Of a stretch of 64,000 nucleotides of DNA, positions 15,369 to 24,610 are shown one piece after another. The stretch is from Actinomadura luteofluorescens (lineage in GTDB: Bacteria; Actinomycetota; Actinomycetes; Streptosporangiales; Streptosporangiaceae), in NCBI RefSeq assembly GCF_013409365.1, contig NZ_JACCBA010000001.1, positions 1,178,001 through 1,242,000 of the forward strand. The letters are read 5' to 3'. Position 1 is the stretch's first letter, and each line of letters begins with the position of its first letter. The notes beneath the pieces were generated by a model, which worked only from the letters and a program-made list of their open reading frames with translations, was not told where the DNA came from and searched no databases. A program made the position numbers and the translations under genes.

Positions 15369-16769
15369 ATGCACCCGATCGTGCTGGCCGCGGCGCCGGC
15401 GGCGTCGAGCGGGAGGCTCGTCCCGGCCGCGCTCGCCGGCATCGCCCTGATCGTCGTACTGATCACCTACTTCAAGGTGCACCCGTTCCTCAGCCTGACC
15501 CTCGGCTCGCTGCTGGTCGGGATCGGCGCGGGCCTGCCGGTCGCCGACACCGTCGACGCCTTCGTCAAGGGGTTCGGCGACACCGCCGCCGGAGTCGGCG
15601 CGCTGATCGCGTTCGGCGCGATGTTCGGCAAGCTCCTGGCCGACTCCGGGGGCGCCGACCAGATCGTCGACACGATCATCGGGCGCACCGGGCGCCGGTT
15701 CCTGCCGTGGGCGATGGCCCTGGCCGGCGCGCTGATCGGGCTGCCGATGTTCTTCGAGATCGGGCTCGTCCTGCTGGTGCCGGTCATCCTGCTGGTGGCG
15801 CGCCGCGCACAGATGTCGATCATCGCGGTGGGGATCCCCGCGCTGGCGGGCCTGTCGGCGATGCACGGGCTCGTCCCGCCGCACCCGGGGCCGCTCGTCG
15901 CGATCGACAACCTCAAGGCCGACCTCGGCCTCACGCTCGCCCTCGGCATCGTCGTCGCGCTCCCCACCATCGCGCTGTCCGGCCCGGTGTTCGCCCGGTT
16001 CGCGTCCCGCTGGGTGGACGTCCCGGCGCCGGAGCTCTACGTCACCGGCGCGGACGAGCGGGACGCCGAGGACGACGCCGCCGTGGACCTGAAGTCGCGG
16101 CGCCGCCCGTCCTTCGCCGTCACCCTGTGCACCGTGCTGCTCCCGGTCGTGCTGATGCTGGGCAGGGCCGTCGCCGACATCGCCCTGGACGAGGGCGGCC
16201 GCGTGCGCACCGTCCTGGACAATCTCGGCACCCCGCTGGTGGCGCTGATCATCGCGGTCGTCGTCGCCATGTTCACCTTCGGCCGCGGCTCCGGCATGGA
16301 CCGGGACGCGATCGCCTCCTCCCTGGCCGGATCGCTGCCGCCCATCGCCGGCCCCCTGCTGATCGTGGCCGCCGGCGGCGGCTTCAAGCAGACGCTCGTC
16401 GACACCGGGATCGGCGACCTCGTCGCCGACTGGGTCAAGGACAGCGACCTGTCCGTGCTGTTCCTGGCGTGGCTGGTCGCCGTCCTCATCCGGCTCGCCA
16501 CCGGATCGGCGACCGTCGCCACGGTCACCGCGGCCGGGATCCTCGCACCGCTGTCCACCACGCTCGACAGCAGCCAGACGTCGCTGCTCGTCCTCGCGAT
16601 CGGGGCCGGGTCGCTGTTCTTCTCCCACGTCAACGACGCCGGCTTCTGGCTGGTCAAGGAGTACTTCGGGCTCAGCGTGGGGCAGAACATCAGGACATGG
16701 TCCTTGATGGAGACCGCGATCTCGGTGTGCGGCCTCGTGTTCGTCCTTCTGCTGAACCTGGTGGTGTAG
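15369..16769 (+). CDS. GntP-family gluconate:H+ symporter
   Basis: A 466-aa integral membrane protein with about 12-14 hydrophobic segments, of usual length for the GntP family. Family-typical stretches are LGSLLVGIGAGLP, MFFEIGLVLLVPV, HGLVPPHPGP and the C-terminal LATGSATVATVTAAG. It would carry gluconate or a related sugar acid inward with protons. ATG 15369 follows AGGAGG at 15357-15362. It is divergent from the GntR gene and precedes a cupin gene by 2 bp. No gluconate kinase is present in the window. Confidence 0.9.
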   Translation: MHPIVLAAAPAASSGRLVPAALAGIALIVVLITYFKVHPFLSLTLGSLLVGIGAGLPVADTVDAFVKGFGDTAAGVGALIAFGAMFGKLLADSGGADQIVDTIIGRTGRRFLPWAMALAGALIGLPMFFEIGLVLLVPVILLVARRAQMSIIAVGIPALAGLSAMHGLVPPHPGPLVAIDNLKADLGLTLALGIVVALPTIALSGPVFARFASRWVDVPAPELYVTGADERDAEDDAAVDLKSRRRPSFAVTLCTVLLPVVLMLGRAVADIALDEGGRVRTVLDNLGTPLVALIIAVVVAMFTFGRGSGMDRDAIASSLAGSLPPIAGPLLIVAAGGGFKQTLVDTGIGDLVADWVKDSDLSVLFLAWLVAVLIRLATGSATVATVTAAGILAPLSTTLDSSQTSLLVLAIGAGSLFFSHVNDAGFWLVKEYFGLSVGQNIRTWSLMETAISVCGLVFVLLLNLVV

Positions 16770-16771
16770 CC

Positions 16772-17287
16772 ATGACCTATCCCGACGCCCGCTACCTCGG
16801 GGACGGCGGCGAGAGCAGCGGGACGTTCCGTCCCGCCGGCGCGGCGCCCGACCTGCTCATCGGCGCCGCCGACAGCGACCGCGTCCACCGCGGGACGCGG
16901 GTGCACTACCTCGGCACCGGCGGCTCGACCGCCGGCGCCTTCGGCCTCTACCGCTGGGAGATGGGGCCGAAACCGTCCGGCCCGATGCCGCACTTCCACA
17001 GGACGATCACCGAGTCGTTCTACATCCTGTCCGGGACGGTCCGGCTGCACGACGGGACGGGGTGGAAGGACACCTCGGCCGGCGACTTCCTCTTCGTCCC
17101 CGAAGGCGGCGTGCACGGGTTCCGCAACGAGTCGGGCGAACCGGCGGCGATGCTCCTGCTCTTCACGCCGGGCGCTCCCCGCGAGGCCTACTTCGAGGAG
17201 CTCGCCGAGATCGCCGCGACCGGGCGGCGGCTCAGCGACGAGGAGTGGACGGACCTGTACCGGCGCCACGACCAGTACATGGTGTGA
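16772..17287 (+). CDS. Cupin-domain protein
   Basis: A 171-aa protein with one cupin barrel (about residues 45-135). The metal-binding motif is seen as MPHFHRTITESFYILSG (G-x5-HxH-like with a following Glu) and the second motif as GDFLFVPEGGVHGFRN. Residues after 135 form a helical tail. It starts 2 bp after the gluconate permease stop and is surely co-transcribed. Cupins next to sugar-acid permeases may be isomerases or quercetinase-like oxygenases; the substrate cannot be fixed here. Confidence 0.87.
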   Translation: MTYPDARYLGDGGESSGTFRPAGAAPDLLIGAADSDRVHRGTRVHYLGTGGSTAGAFGLYRWEMGPKPSGPMPHFHRTITESFYILSGTVRLHDGTGWKDTSAGDFLFVPEGGVHGFRNESGEPAAMLLLFTPGAPREAYFEELAEIAATGRRLSDEEWTDLYRRHDQYMV

Positions 17288-17303
17288 CGCCGGGCCGCCG
17301 CGG

Positions 17304-18260
17304 CTACCCGCCGATGAAGCCCTTGGACTTCAGCCAGGTCTCGGCGACCTCCGCGGGCTCCTTGCCCTTGATGTCGACCTCGCCGTTGAGCTCCTGGAGG
17401 ACCGCGTCGGTGAGCGCCGCGGCGATCGGGTTCGCGATCTTCTCGATGGCGGGGTCGTCCCTGTAGACGGACTCCCGGACGGTGAGAGCGGGGTTGTAGA
17501 CGGGGAAGAACTTCTTGTCGTCCGGTACCGGAGTAAGGCCGAGCGCCTTGATGCGCCCGTCGGTGGTGGCGACCTCGCCGAAGGCGCACGGCTTGCCCTT
17601 GCCGATGGCGTCGTAGATGGCGCCCTCGGCAAGTGTCGCCACATCCGACTTCGGCAGGCTGAACCCGTAGGCCTTCTGCAGGCCGGGCCACCCGTCACTG
17701 CGTCCGGCGAACTCGCTCGCCACGCACGTGGAGGCCTTCGCCGGGTCGCTCTTCGCCAGCCTCGCGTAGCCCGACAGGTCCGCGATCCCGAGCTGCCGCA
17801 TGGTCGTCGTCTTCACCGCGAGGGCGTAGGTGTTGTTGGCGGGCGCGGCCGCCAGCCACTTCACCTTGTTCTTCGCGAGGTCCTGCTGCGCGACGGCCGC
17901 GTACTGCCTGGCCGGATCGCCGATCGGCTCGGTCTGCTTGAGGTAGTTGATCCAGGCGGTTCCGGTGTACTCCCAGTAGAGGTCGATGCTGCCGGACGTC
18001 AGCGCGGCCCGCGTGGTGTTGCTGCCCTGGAGCCCGCACTTCTCCTTGACGGTCGCGCCCGCCGAGCGCAGCGCGAGAGCGGTGACCTGGCAGAGGACGA
18101 GCTGCTCGGTGAACTCCTTGGACCCGACGGTGAGCGTGACGCCCTTCAGCGAGTTGCCCTCGGCCAGGCTCCCCGCCTTGGCGTCGGTGCCGGCCGAACT
18201 GAAGCATCCGGCGGTCAGGGCGACGGCGGCGAGGGACGCGGCGACGGGGAGCTTGCGCAT
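17304..18260 (-). CDS. Glycine betaine/choline-type ABC transporter substrate-binding lipoprotein
   Basis: A 318-aa lipoprotein. The signal peptide ends in the lipobox LTAGC (Cys19). The mature part is an OpuAC/ProX-type binding protein: LTVGSKEFTEQLVLCQ near the start, SIDLYWEYTGTAWINYL, and an alpha/beta two-lobe layout to the C-terminal EVAETWLKSKGFI. ATG 18260 is chosen because GAGGAGAG lies just before it and the lipobox falls at the proper distance; an in-frame TTG lies 15 bp upstream. It is the last gene of a four-gene importer operon. Confidence 0.92.
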   Translation of the reverse strand: MRKLPVAASLAAVALTAGCFSSAGTDAKAGSLAEGNSLKGVTLTVGSKEFTEQLVLCQVTALALRSAGATVKEKCGLQGSNTTRAALTSGSIDLYWEYTGTAWINYLKQTEPIGDPARQYAAVAQQDLAKNKVKWLAAAPANNTYALAVKTTTMRQLGIADLSGYARLAKSDPAKASTCVASEFAGRSDGWPGLQKAYGFSLPKSDVATLAEGAIYDAIGKGKPCAFGEVATTDGRIKALGLTPVPDDKKFFPVYNPALTVRESVYRDDPAIEKIANPIAAALTDAVLQELNGEVDIKGKEPAEVAETWLKSKGFIGG

Positions 18261-18280
18261 GGTGACTCTCCTCAAGGGGT

Positions 18281-19054
18281 TCAGAGGCCGCGGGGGCGCA
18301 GGACGGACTCGACGATGCCGATCAGCCAGTCGGCGGCCATCGCGAGCACGGCGGTCAGGACGCTTCCGGTGAGCAGGATCGGGGTCCGGTTGAGGGAGAT
18401 GCCGGTGTTGATGAGATCGCCGAGCCCGCCCGCGTTGGTGAACGCGGCGAGCGTCGCGCTGCCCACGTTGAGGATCACCGCGACCCTGACGCTGGCGAGG
18501 ATCACCGGGACGGCGAGCGGCAGCTCGACGCGGAACAGGACCGCCGCCCTGGACAGGCCGATGCCGCGCCCCGCCTCGATCAGCGACCGGTCGACGCCCT
18601 GCAGGCCGACCATCGTGTTGCGCAGCACCGGCAGCGCGGAGACGAGGATGAGCGCGACCACCGCCTTCTGGAAGCCGATGCCGACCGTGACGGCGAGCAG
18701 GACGAGGACCCCGATGGAGGGAACGGCCTGGCCTACGTTGGCGAGCGCGAGGAACGGCGCCGACAGCCGGTTCAGCCGGGGCCGGGTCAGCAGCACGCCG
18801 AGCGGGATGGCGATCGCGAGGACGAGCGCCGTGGACACCGCGACCAGCCTGATGTGCTGGAGGAACTGGTGGGTGATCTCGGACCGGTTGAGGGAGCGGC
18901 GCTCGATCGCGTCGAGATCCAGGCCGCGCACGTACAGGTAGAGCGCCGCCGACACGGCGACGAGGAAGACGGGCGTGACGAGGAGCCCTGCAAGGGAGCG
19001 CCCGGCGGCCTCGTCGCCCGGCCTCGTCCGCTCCGGCACCGCCGTGACGGTCAT
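18281..19054 (-). CDS. Osmoprotectant ABC transporter permease (second)
   Basis: A 257-aa permease with five to six membrane segments and the BPD_transp_1 signature (EAGRGIGLSRAAVLFRVELPLAVPVILASVRVA, the EAA loop that contacts the ATPase). It carries an extra N-terminal hydrophobic segment (VTPVFLVAVSAALYLYV) before the core. ATG 19054 overlaps the stop of the ATPase gene (ATGA), so an upstream GTG at 19093 is not needed. Together with the other permease it forms the heterodimeric channel of an OpuC/ProW-type importer. Confidence 0.9.
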   Translation of the reverse strand: MTVTAVPERTRPGDEAAGRSLAGLLVTPVFLVAVSAALYLYVRGLDLDAIERRSLNRSEITHQFLQHIRLVAVSTALVLAIAIPLGVLLTRPRLNRLSAPFLALANVGQAVPSIGVLVLLAVTVGIGFQKAVVALILVSALPVLRNTMVGLQGVDRSLIEAGRGIGLSRAAVLFRVELPLAVPVILASVRVAVILNVGSATLAAFTNAGGLGDLINTGISLNRTPILLTGSVLTAVLAMAADWLIGIVESVLRPRGL

Positions 19055-20061
19055 GGCCGCGGCTCCGGGGTCCGCCGGACGATCGCCGACCACGAGACCG
19101 CGCCCGCGGGCCGCCCGTCCTCGTCCAGGACGGTGGCGGTCTCCGCCCCGGCGCGCAGCATCGCGTCGAGGGCCTCGTACAGGGACTGCTCCGCGCGGAC
19201 GGTCGCCGCCGGGGGGCCTTCCCCGGCGGGCAGCAGCTCGATCGAGCCGACCTCGACCAGCCGCAGCCGCCGCATCGCGGCGCCCGCCCCGACGAACTCC
19301 GCGACGAACCCGTCGGCCGGCTCGGCCAGGATCGCCGCGGGGGTGTCGTACTGCACGAGCCTCGCCCCCTCCCCGAGGATCGCGATCCGGTCGCCGAGCT
19401 TCAGCGCCTCGGTGAGGTCATGGGTGACCAGCACGATCGTCTTGCCGATCCGGGCCTGGAGCTCCAGGAACGCGTCCTGCAGCCGCTCCCGCGTGATCGG
19501 GTCGAGCGCGCCGAACGGCTCGTCCATCAGCATCGCGGGCGGGTCGGCCGCCAGGGCGCGCGCGACGCCGACGCGCTGCTGCTGCCCGCCGGACAGCTCC
19601 TTCGGGTACCGGCCGCGGTACGTGCCCGGGTCGAGCCCGACCATGTCGAGCAGCTCGTCGACGCGGGCGCGGACGCGTTTGCCGTCCCAGCCGAGCGTCC
19701 GCGGGATGAGCCCGACGTTCGCGGCGATCGTCATGTGCGGGAACAGCCCGACCTGCTGGATCACGTAGCCGATGCGGCGGCGCAGCCGGTCGGGGTCGGC
19801 CCGGGTGACGTCCTCCCCGTCGAGCAGGATGCGGCCCGAGGTCGGCTCGATCAGCCGGTTGATCAGTCGCAGCGTGGTCGTCTTGCCGCAGCCGGACGGG
19901 CCCAGCAGCACGACGATCTCCCCGTCCCGGACGCTGAGCGTGAGGTCGCCGACGGCGGGGGCGTCCTGCCCCGGATACCGCTTGGTGACGCCCTCCAGCC
20001 GGATCATCTCCCGTCCGGCCGGGGCGACCTGCGCGGTCTCGGTCGCGGCGGGTTCGGTCAT
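19051..20061 (-). CDS. Osmoprotectant ABC transporter ATP-binding protein with CBS tail
   Basis: A 336-aa ATPase of the OpuCA/ProV type: Walker A GPSGCGKTTT, Q-loop IQQVGLF, signature LSGGQQQRVGVARAL, Walker B AMLMDEPFGALD and the H-loop LVTHD. Residues from about 240 hold a CBS-like segment (TVRAEQSLYEALDAMLRAG...TVLDEDGRPAGAVS), known in OpuA-type ATPases as ionic-strength or nucleotide sensors. ATG 20061 overlaps the stop of the first permease (ATGA), and its own stop overlaps the next ATG. Confidence 0.92.
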   Translation of the reverse strand: MTEPAATETAQVAPAGREMIRLEGVTKRYPGQDAPAVGDLTLSVRDGEIVVLLGPSGCGKTTTLRLINRLIEPTSGRILLDGEDVTRADPDRLRRRIGYVIQQVGLFPHMTIAANVGLIPRTLGWDGKRVRARVDELLDMVGLDPGTYRGRYPKELSGGQQQRVGVARALAADPPAMLMDEPFGALDPITRERLQDAFLELQARIGKTIVLVTHDLTEALKLGDRIAILGEGARLVQYDTPAAILAEPADGFVAEFVGAGAAMRRLRLVEVGSIELLPAGEGPPAATVRAEQSLYEALDAMLRAGAETATVLDEDGRPAGAVSWSAIVRRTPEPRP

Positions 20062-20702
20062 CGCAGCCCCCTGGAGGTGGTGAGCCTGGACAGCAGGACG
20101 AACAGCGCGTCCAGGACGAGCGCCAGGACGGCGACGCCGAGCGTGCCGGCGAGGGTGTCGTTCAGCGCGTTGGCGCCGCCGATGCGCGACAGCCCGCCGA
20201 AGATCAGCTCGCCCAGCCCGGGCCCGGCCACGGCCGCGGCGATCGCCGCGATCGCCACCGTCATGATCGTGGCGACCCGGACGCCGGTGAGCACGACCGG
20301 CCAGGCCAGCGGCAACCTGACCCGCAGCATCCGGCTCAGCGGGCTCATCCCCATCCCCCGCGCGGCCTCCTCCACCGCGCTCGGCACGCCGTCCAGCCCG
20401 GTGATGGTGTTGCGCAGGATCGGGAACACCGCGTACAGCGCCAGCGCGGTGATCGTCGGGGTCAGCCCCAGCCCGAACAGCGGGATGAGCAGCCCGAACA
20501 GCGCCAGCGACGGGACGGTCAGCATGGTGCCGGTGACGCCGAGGGCCAGCCCTCTCGCCCTCGGCCGCCCCTCGACCGCGACGCCGAGCCCGACCCCGAC
20601 CACCGCCGCGATCGCGACGGCGATCAGGACGACCTCGGCGTGCTCGCCCATCATCCGGGCGATCGTGGGCCAGCGTTCGGAGAGGTACTCGGAGAAGCTC
20701 AT
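20058..20702 (-). CDS. Osmoprotectant ABC transporter permease (first)
   Basis: A 214-aa permease with about five membrane segments and the EAA loop EEAARGMGMSPLSRMLRVRLPLAWPVVL. It is the first gene of the minus-strand operon permease-ATPase-permease-binding protein, the layout known for OpuB/OpuC and EgtU-type importers of choline, betaines and related quaternary amines. ATG 20702 opens the frame. The 245-bp gap to the divergent esterase (20703-20947) must hold both promoters; no convincing hexamer pair was found for this operon. Confidence 0.9.
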   Translation of the reverse strand: MSFSEYLSERWPTIARMMGEHAEVVLIAVAIAAVVGVGLGVAVEGRPRARGLALGVTGTMLTVPSLALFGLLIPLFGLGLTPTITALALYAVFPILRNTITGLDGVPSAVEEAARGMGMSPLSRMLRVRLPLAWPVVLTGVRVATIMTVAIAAIAAAVAGPGLGELIFGGLSRIGGANALNDTLAGTLGVAVLALVLDALFVLLSRLTTSRGLR

Positions 20703-20947
20703 CGCCGCCTCCCGTCACCGCGCGCGGCGGCGGGAGCCCGGGCAAGGACGGTGGGGTTCGCGTCTCCCATACCTCAGAGGCTGCCTACGGATGATCAGTC
20801 TGGCAATAACGGATTCGGTGAGACCGCACCCTCCGACGTCTCCGCACCGCCCTTGACACCGTCTCCACACCCGGCGGCGGTGGGCAACGGCTGGGCAGGC
20901 GGAGGGAATCGTCCGACACTGATCCCACAGCAGAAAGGAGCCCCGAG

Positions 20948-21889
20948 GTGCCCTACGCCTACGACCCGGCACTCCTCCCCTGGATCCCGCAGGTCCCGCG
21001 GCTGTCGATCGCCGACATCGAGCAGACCCGCCGCGACGAGAAGGACATGTTCGCCGGAATGTCGAAATACGTCCCTCCCGCTCCGGTCGAGACCCGCGAC
21101 CTCACCATTCCCGGGCCCCCGGACGTCCCCCTCCGCATCTACGCACCGGCCAACCGGGCGGGCACCCTCCCAGGACTCGTCTACTTCCATCCGGGCGGCT
21201 TCGTCCTGGGCAGCGTCGACATGTCCTCGGACGACGCGACCGCCATCGCAGCAGAAGTGAACGCCGTGGTGGTGTCCGTCGAGTACCGGCTCGCTCCCGA
21301 GCACCCCTTCCCCGCCGGACTCGATGACTGTTACGCCGCCCTCACCTGGACGGCGGCGAACGCCGCCGACCTCGGAATCGACCCGGACCGGCTGGCCGTG
21401 GGCGGCGAAAGCGCGGGCGGCGGCCTCTCCGCGGCCGTCGCCCTCCTCGCCCGCGACCGGGGCGGCCCCCCACTGTGCTTCCAACTCCTCGGCGTCCCCG
21501 AACTCGACGACCGGCTCGACACCCCGTCCATGCGCGCCTTCACCGACACACCGATCTGGCACCGCCCCAACGCCGAGCTGAGCTGGGACTACTACCTGGG
21601 CAAGGGCGTGCGCGGCACCGACGCCGTCTCCCCGTACGCGGCACCCGCCCGCGCCGACGACCTCTCCGGCCTACCGCCCGCCTACATCACGACCTGCGAG
21701 TTCGACCCGCTGCGCGACGAAGGCCTGACCTACGCACAACGACTGATCCAGGCAGGCGTCCCGACCGAACTGCACCACTACCCCGGCACCTTCCACGGCT
21801 CCACGATGATCACAGAAGCCCCCATAACAAAACGCATGGCCGCCGACCGCACAACCGCCCTCCACCAGGCCCTACACCCCACCCATTAG
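20948..21889 (+). CDS. Alpha/beta hydrolase, hormone-sensitive lipase-like esterase
   Basis: A 313-aa esterase of the HSL family. The oxyanion motif is FHPGGF (usual HGGG, here HPGG), the nucleophile is Ser in GGESAGGGL, the Asp lies in CEFDPLRDEG and the His in GTFHGS, so the triad is complete. GTG 20948 follows GAAAGGAG with 7-nt spacing. Likely substrates are short-chain acyl esters. The last part of the gene is unusually rich in C and A on the coding strand, and this composition continues into the repeat region downstream. Confidence 0.9.
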   Translation: MPYAYDPALLPWIPQVPRLSIADIEQTRRDEKDMFAGMSKYVPPAPVETRDLTIPGPPDVPLRIYAPANRAGTLPGLVYFHPGGFVLGSVDMSSDDATAIAAEVNAVVVSVEYRLAPEHPFPAGLDDCYAALTWTAANAADLGIDPDRLAVGGESAGGGLSAAVALLARDRGGPPLCFQLLGVPELDDRLDTPSMRAFTDTPIWHRPNAELSWDYYLGKGVRGTDAVSPYAAPARADDLSGLPPAYITTCEFDPLRDEGLTYAQRLIQAGVPTELHHYPGTFHGSTMITEAPITKRMAADRTTALHQALHPTH

Positions 21890-21998
21890 CGCCCTAGATC
21901 CACACAACAAGGCCCCCGCCCTCCAGCCCCGCCACAACGGCGCGGACGCAGCCGGGCAAGACGTAGCCGCGCCCGGCGAGCAGGGCAGGACCGCAAGC

Positions 21999-22243
21999 GG
22001 CGAAGCGCCACTACCCCAGCACGCAAGCCTGACCCGACGCACTCTGCCCCCCGCACCATCAGCTAGCCCGCTACCCCGGCGAAGCGCCCCTGCACCAGCA
22101 CGCAAGCCCGGCCTGGCGCACCGCACCCCTCCCCACCGCCATCGGCCAACCCACTACCCCGGCGAAGCGCCGCAGCGCCAGCACGCAAGCCTGACCTGAC
22201 GCACCATGCCCCTCCCCACCGCCATCAGCCGACCCACTACCTC
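21999..22243. repeat. Tandem array of an ~83-bp non-coding repeat
   Basis: Three consecutive units begin at 21999, 22078 and 22161 (79, 83 and 83 bp). Each has GGCGAAGCGCC, then CAGCACGCAAGCC, then GACGCACC-like and CCACCGCCATC-like blocks, ending in CACTACCCC-like sequence. Units 2 and 3 are closest. Minus-strand frames through the array show repeated RLACW-type peptides but no start or conserved domain, so it is judged non-coding. It lies in a 977-bp gap (21890-22866) whose other visible content is one hairpin and a promoter. Confidence 0.75.
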
Positions 22244-22563
22244 AGCGGGACGCCGGCGCCGGGGGGCCATGCGGTGGTCACCGCCGCCGCGCCGAGGCGC
22301 CAGACGCACCCGAAAGCTTCTGACTCCCCGGCCTCCTGCCGCCCCTGGCCGCCGTCTACCTGCAGCCACGCACCGAAATCAGCGCCCACGACCGCATCTC
22401 CGCGCTAGCCACCTTCCGCAGAGCGGAAGAAACACCCCTCCCGCGCCAACCAACCCGCAAAAATCCGAGTTCCCGCATGACCGAGAGCTCCGTGCCCAAG
22501 CCCCCACACCTACACCGTCAACGCGGTAGCCGCTGACAAGCAGCAGGCTCCGTCACCGAGCCC

Positions 22564-22608
22564 GGGGATGGACGCGGCCCCCCGCTTCCCAGGGCCGCGC
22601 CCATCCCC
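22564..22608. terminator. Long hairpin, terminator-like
   Basis: A 17-bp stem (22564-22580 with 22592-22608) with a single A-C mismatch encloses an 11-nt loop. It lies about 250 bp before the VOC gene and 675 bp after the esterase stop. It has no U-tract. Whether it ends a transcript or is another element is open. Confidence 0.45.
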
Positions 22609-22854
22609 ACCACCAAACCCCAAGCAACATGAAGCCGAGCGAACACATCCCCAGCGGCGGGCAACTCAGGCACGCATGACACGAACTCGACCAAGAACCA
22701 GCAGCCACCACTCCGAGCTCGTGCACAACTCAACCCGCCGCAAAACACCCCTCTCACCCGCCATGCCGCGGTGACACCGGGACCGCGCATTGGCATGCGA
22801 TCTCGGAGAAGCGCGACCGCTTTGCCCTCCCCTCGCGGTGTCAGGCCCTGCGGC

Positions 22855-22860
22855 TAGCCT
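22855..22860 (+). promoter_or_regulatory. Leaderless -10 hexamer TAGCCT
   Basis: TAGCCT is 6 nt before ATG 22867 and no Shine-Dalgarno sequence is present. Confidence 0.5.
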
Positions 22861-22866
22861 CTGCGC

Positions 22867-23232
22867 ATGGCATCGCGCTTCTATCATCTGGTCATCGACT
22901 CTCGGGAGCCGTCCGCGCTCGCCGAGTTCTGGGCGGCCGTCCTCGATCAGCCGGTCCTCTACCGCTCGGACGACGAAGTCATCGTCGGCGCGGACCCTCA
23001 CACCTATCCCGGGCTGTGCTTCATCCGTGACGACGGCACGAAGACCACGAAGAACCGGCTCCACATAGACCTTGACCCGGACGACCAAGAGGCCGAGGTG
23101 CAGCGCATACTCGCCCTGGGCGCACGTCGCACCGACATCGGCCAGTCCACCGATGTGTCGTGGGTCGTGCTTGCGGACCCCGAGGGCAACGAATTCTGCG
23201 TGTTGCGGCCTCACACCTCCCTCATCGAATAG
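22867..23232 (+). CDS. VOC family protein (Glyoxalase_6-like)
   Basis: A 121-aa VOC-fold protein starting YHLVIDSREPSALAEFWAAVL, with KNRLHIDLDPDDQEAEVQRILALGA in the centre and VVLADPEGNEFCVL at the end, the pattern of the Glyoxalase_6 subfamily common in actinomycetes. Function is not assigned for this group; some members bind small hydrophobic ligands. It has its own leaderless promoter and is followed 36 bp later by a YjbR-like gene. Confidence 0.85.
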   Translation: MASRFYHLVIDSREPSALAEFWAAVLDQPVLYRSDDEVIVGADPHTYPGLCFIRDDGTKTTKNRLHIDLDPDDQEAEVQRILALGARRTDIGQSTDVSWVVLADPEGNEFCVLRPHTSLIE

Positions 23233-23268
23233 TTTTCTTGCACCCCTGCTACAGAAGAGGAATCGACA

Positions 23269-23622
23269 ATGAGTGACTTGGATTCTCTGGTTCGGATACG
23301 AGAAATATGCATGTCGTTGCCAGAGGCGACGGAGAAGCCTTTCGGCGGCCACACAGCACCCTCTTTCCGTGTTCGCGACAAGCTGTTCGCAATGACCTCC
23401 GAGGACGGCCTGACATTGACGTTCAAGGCCGGGCCCGGTGTGCAGGATGCCCTGGTCGCAGAGGCTCCCGAGCGCTTCTTCGTCCCGAAGTACGTGGGCG
23501 TTAAGGGCTGGGTCGGCGCACGACTCGACGTCGACCACGACTGGGACGAGATGGCCGAGCTGATCGAGGACAGTTACAGGCTTGTCGCCCCCAAGCGCCT
23601 GGCGAATCTCCTCGACAACTGA
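23269..23622 (+). CDS. MmcQ/YjbR family DNA-binding-like protein
   Basis: A 117-aa protein with the MmcQ/YjbR fold: EICMSLPEATEKPFGGHTAPSFRVRDKLFAM, then FKAGPGVQDALVAEAPERFFVPKYVG, GWVGARLD and a C-terminal helix LIEDSYRLVAPKRL. The fold resembles CyaY and is suggested to bind nucleic acid, without a proven role. ATG 23269 follows GAGGAA at a normal distance. It probably shares a transcript with the VOC gene. Confidence 0.88.
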   Translation: MSDLDSLVRIREICMSLPEATEKPFGGHTAPSFRVRDKLFAMTSEDGLTLTFKAGPGVQDALVAEAPERFFVPKYVGVKGWVGARLDVDHDWDEMAELIEDSYRLVAPKRLANLLDN

Positions 23623-24138
23623 GCCCCGTCGAGCCCAACGGCACCGAGTCGCCCAGGCAGCGGATCTGATGGAGCACGCCCCTGCCCCGCAACGGCATCG
23701 TCCGATGCCCCAACGCGGTCGCCGAGGCCATGCTGGGACTGGCCGCGCCCGCGCACACGCCCACCGGGCAAAGCTCGCCGTCGTCGCCAGGCAGCACGAA
23801 CCCGACCAGCACGGCTCGTCCCCGGGATCGGCTCCGTTGGCGGAAGGCTCGTTCTCGTGACTCGCCCTGGCGTCCAGCCTCTAGCAGAGCAGCTCGGAGG
23901 TCGTAAGTCCCGACGGCCGCCCGGCCAGATAGACATCGGGGCATTGTCCGGCAGCGCTCGTGCAGCACCCAGCCCCGCAGCCACAACCCCATGTCCCGAA
24001 CGACCCACCCGAACTCCACGAACTCCCCAGCGCCACCGACGCCGACGCCTCCTCCAACGCACCCCGCAGCGGCTCGCCCCTGTACCACCAGGGCAAGTTT
24101 GGCCCGGCCGCTGGCGTAACTGGTGTGCGTGCCGGTGC

Positions 24139-24405
24139 GGAACGAGGCGGGCGGATCCTGACAGCGGTGCTGCAAGAGCCAACGTCCGAAGGACAAGGCG
24201 GCGCCGGACAAGGTAGCCGTACCGGGCCGGACGAGGCAGGGCGAATCCTGGCGACAGTGCTGCAAAAGCAAACGCCTGAAGGACAAGGCCGCGCTGAACG
24301 AGGTAGCCATACCCGAGCCGGACAAGGCAGAGCGAAACCCGGCAACAGTGCCACAAAAGCCAACACCTGAAGGACAAGGCCGCGCTGAACGAGGAGGGGG
24401 TGCCG
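24139..24405. repeat. Tandem array of a ~90-bp non-coding repeat
   Basis: Three units begin at 24139, 24229 and 24320 (90 and 91 bp apart). Common blocks are GGACGAGGCAGGGCGAATCC-like, CAGTGCTGCAAAAGC, CCTGAAGGACAAGG and CGCGCTGAACGAGGTAGCC. Minus-strand frames across it give repeated LVLxxxALAAL-like peptides but lack conserved domains. It lies in the 988-bp gap 23623-24610, in which no gene could be supported. Confidence 0.75.
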
Positions 24406-24610
24406 GAGCTGTTCTTGAATGCCCGCCGGAGGGGGCCGGTCCGCCGGAGGGGGGCCGAGTCCGTTGGCCGGGGTGGATCGGGTGAGTTCGGGGCGGTGCG
24501 GTCCGGCTGCTCGATTCGCGCGTTCTGGGACTGCCGCCCGCCCGCGATCACTCGTCGGCCGGCTCGCGCGTGGCACCTCCTCTCGCGGGCACGCCGGCAG
24601 CTCTTGGCGT

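Noticed and set aside
20853..20858. TTGACA upstream of the esterase
   Set aside because: No acceptable -10 lies 16-18 bp downstream, so it is not called as a promoter.
21872..22369. Minus-strand frames with repeated Cys/Trp peptides
   Set aside because: They follow the non-coding tandem repeat and change frame between units; no start site or conserved domain.
24139..24405. Possible CRISPR array
   Set aside because: Units are directly adjacent, about 90 bp and diverged throughout; there is no alternation of short identical repeats and unique spacers, and no cas gene.
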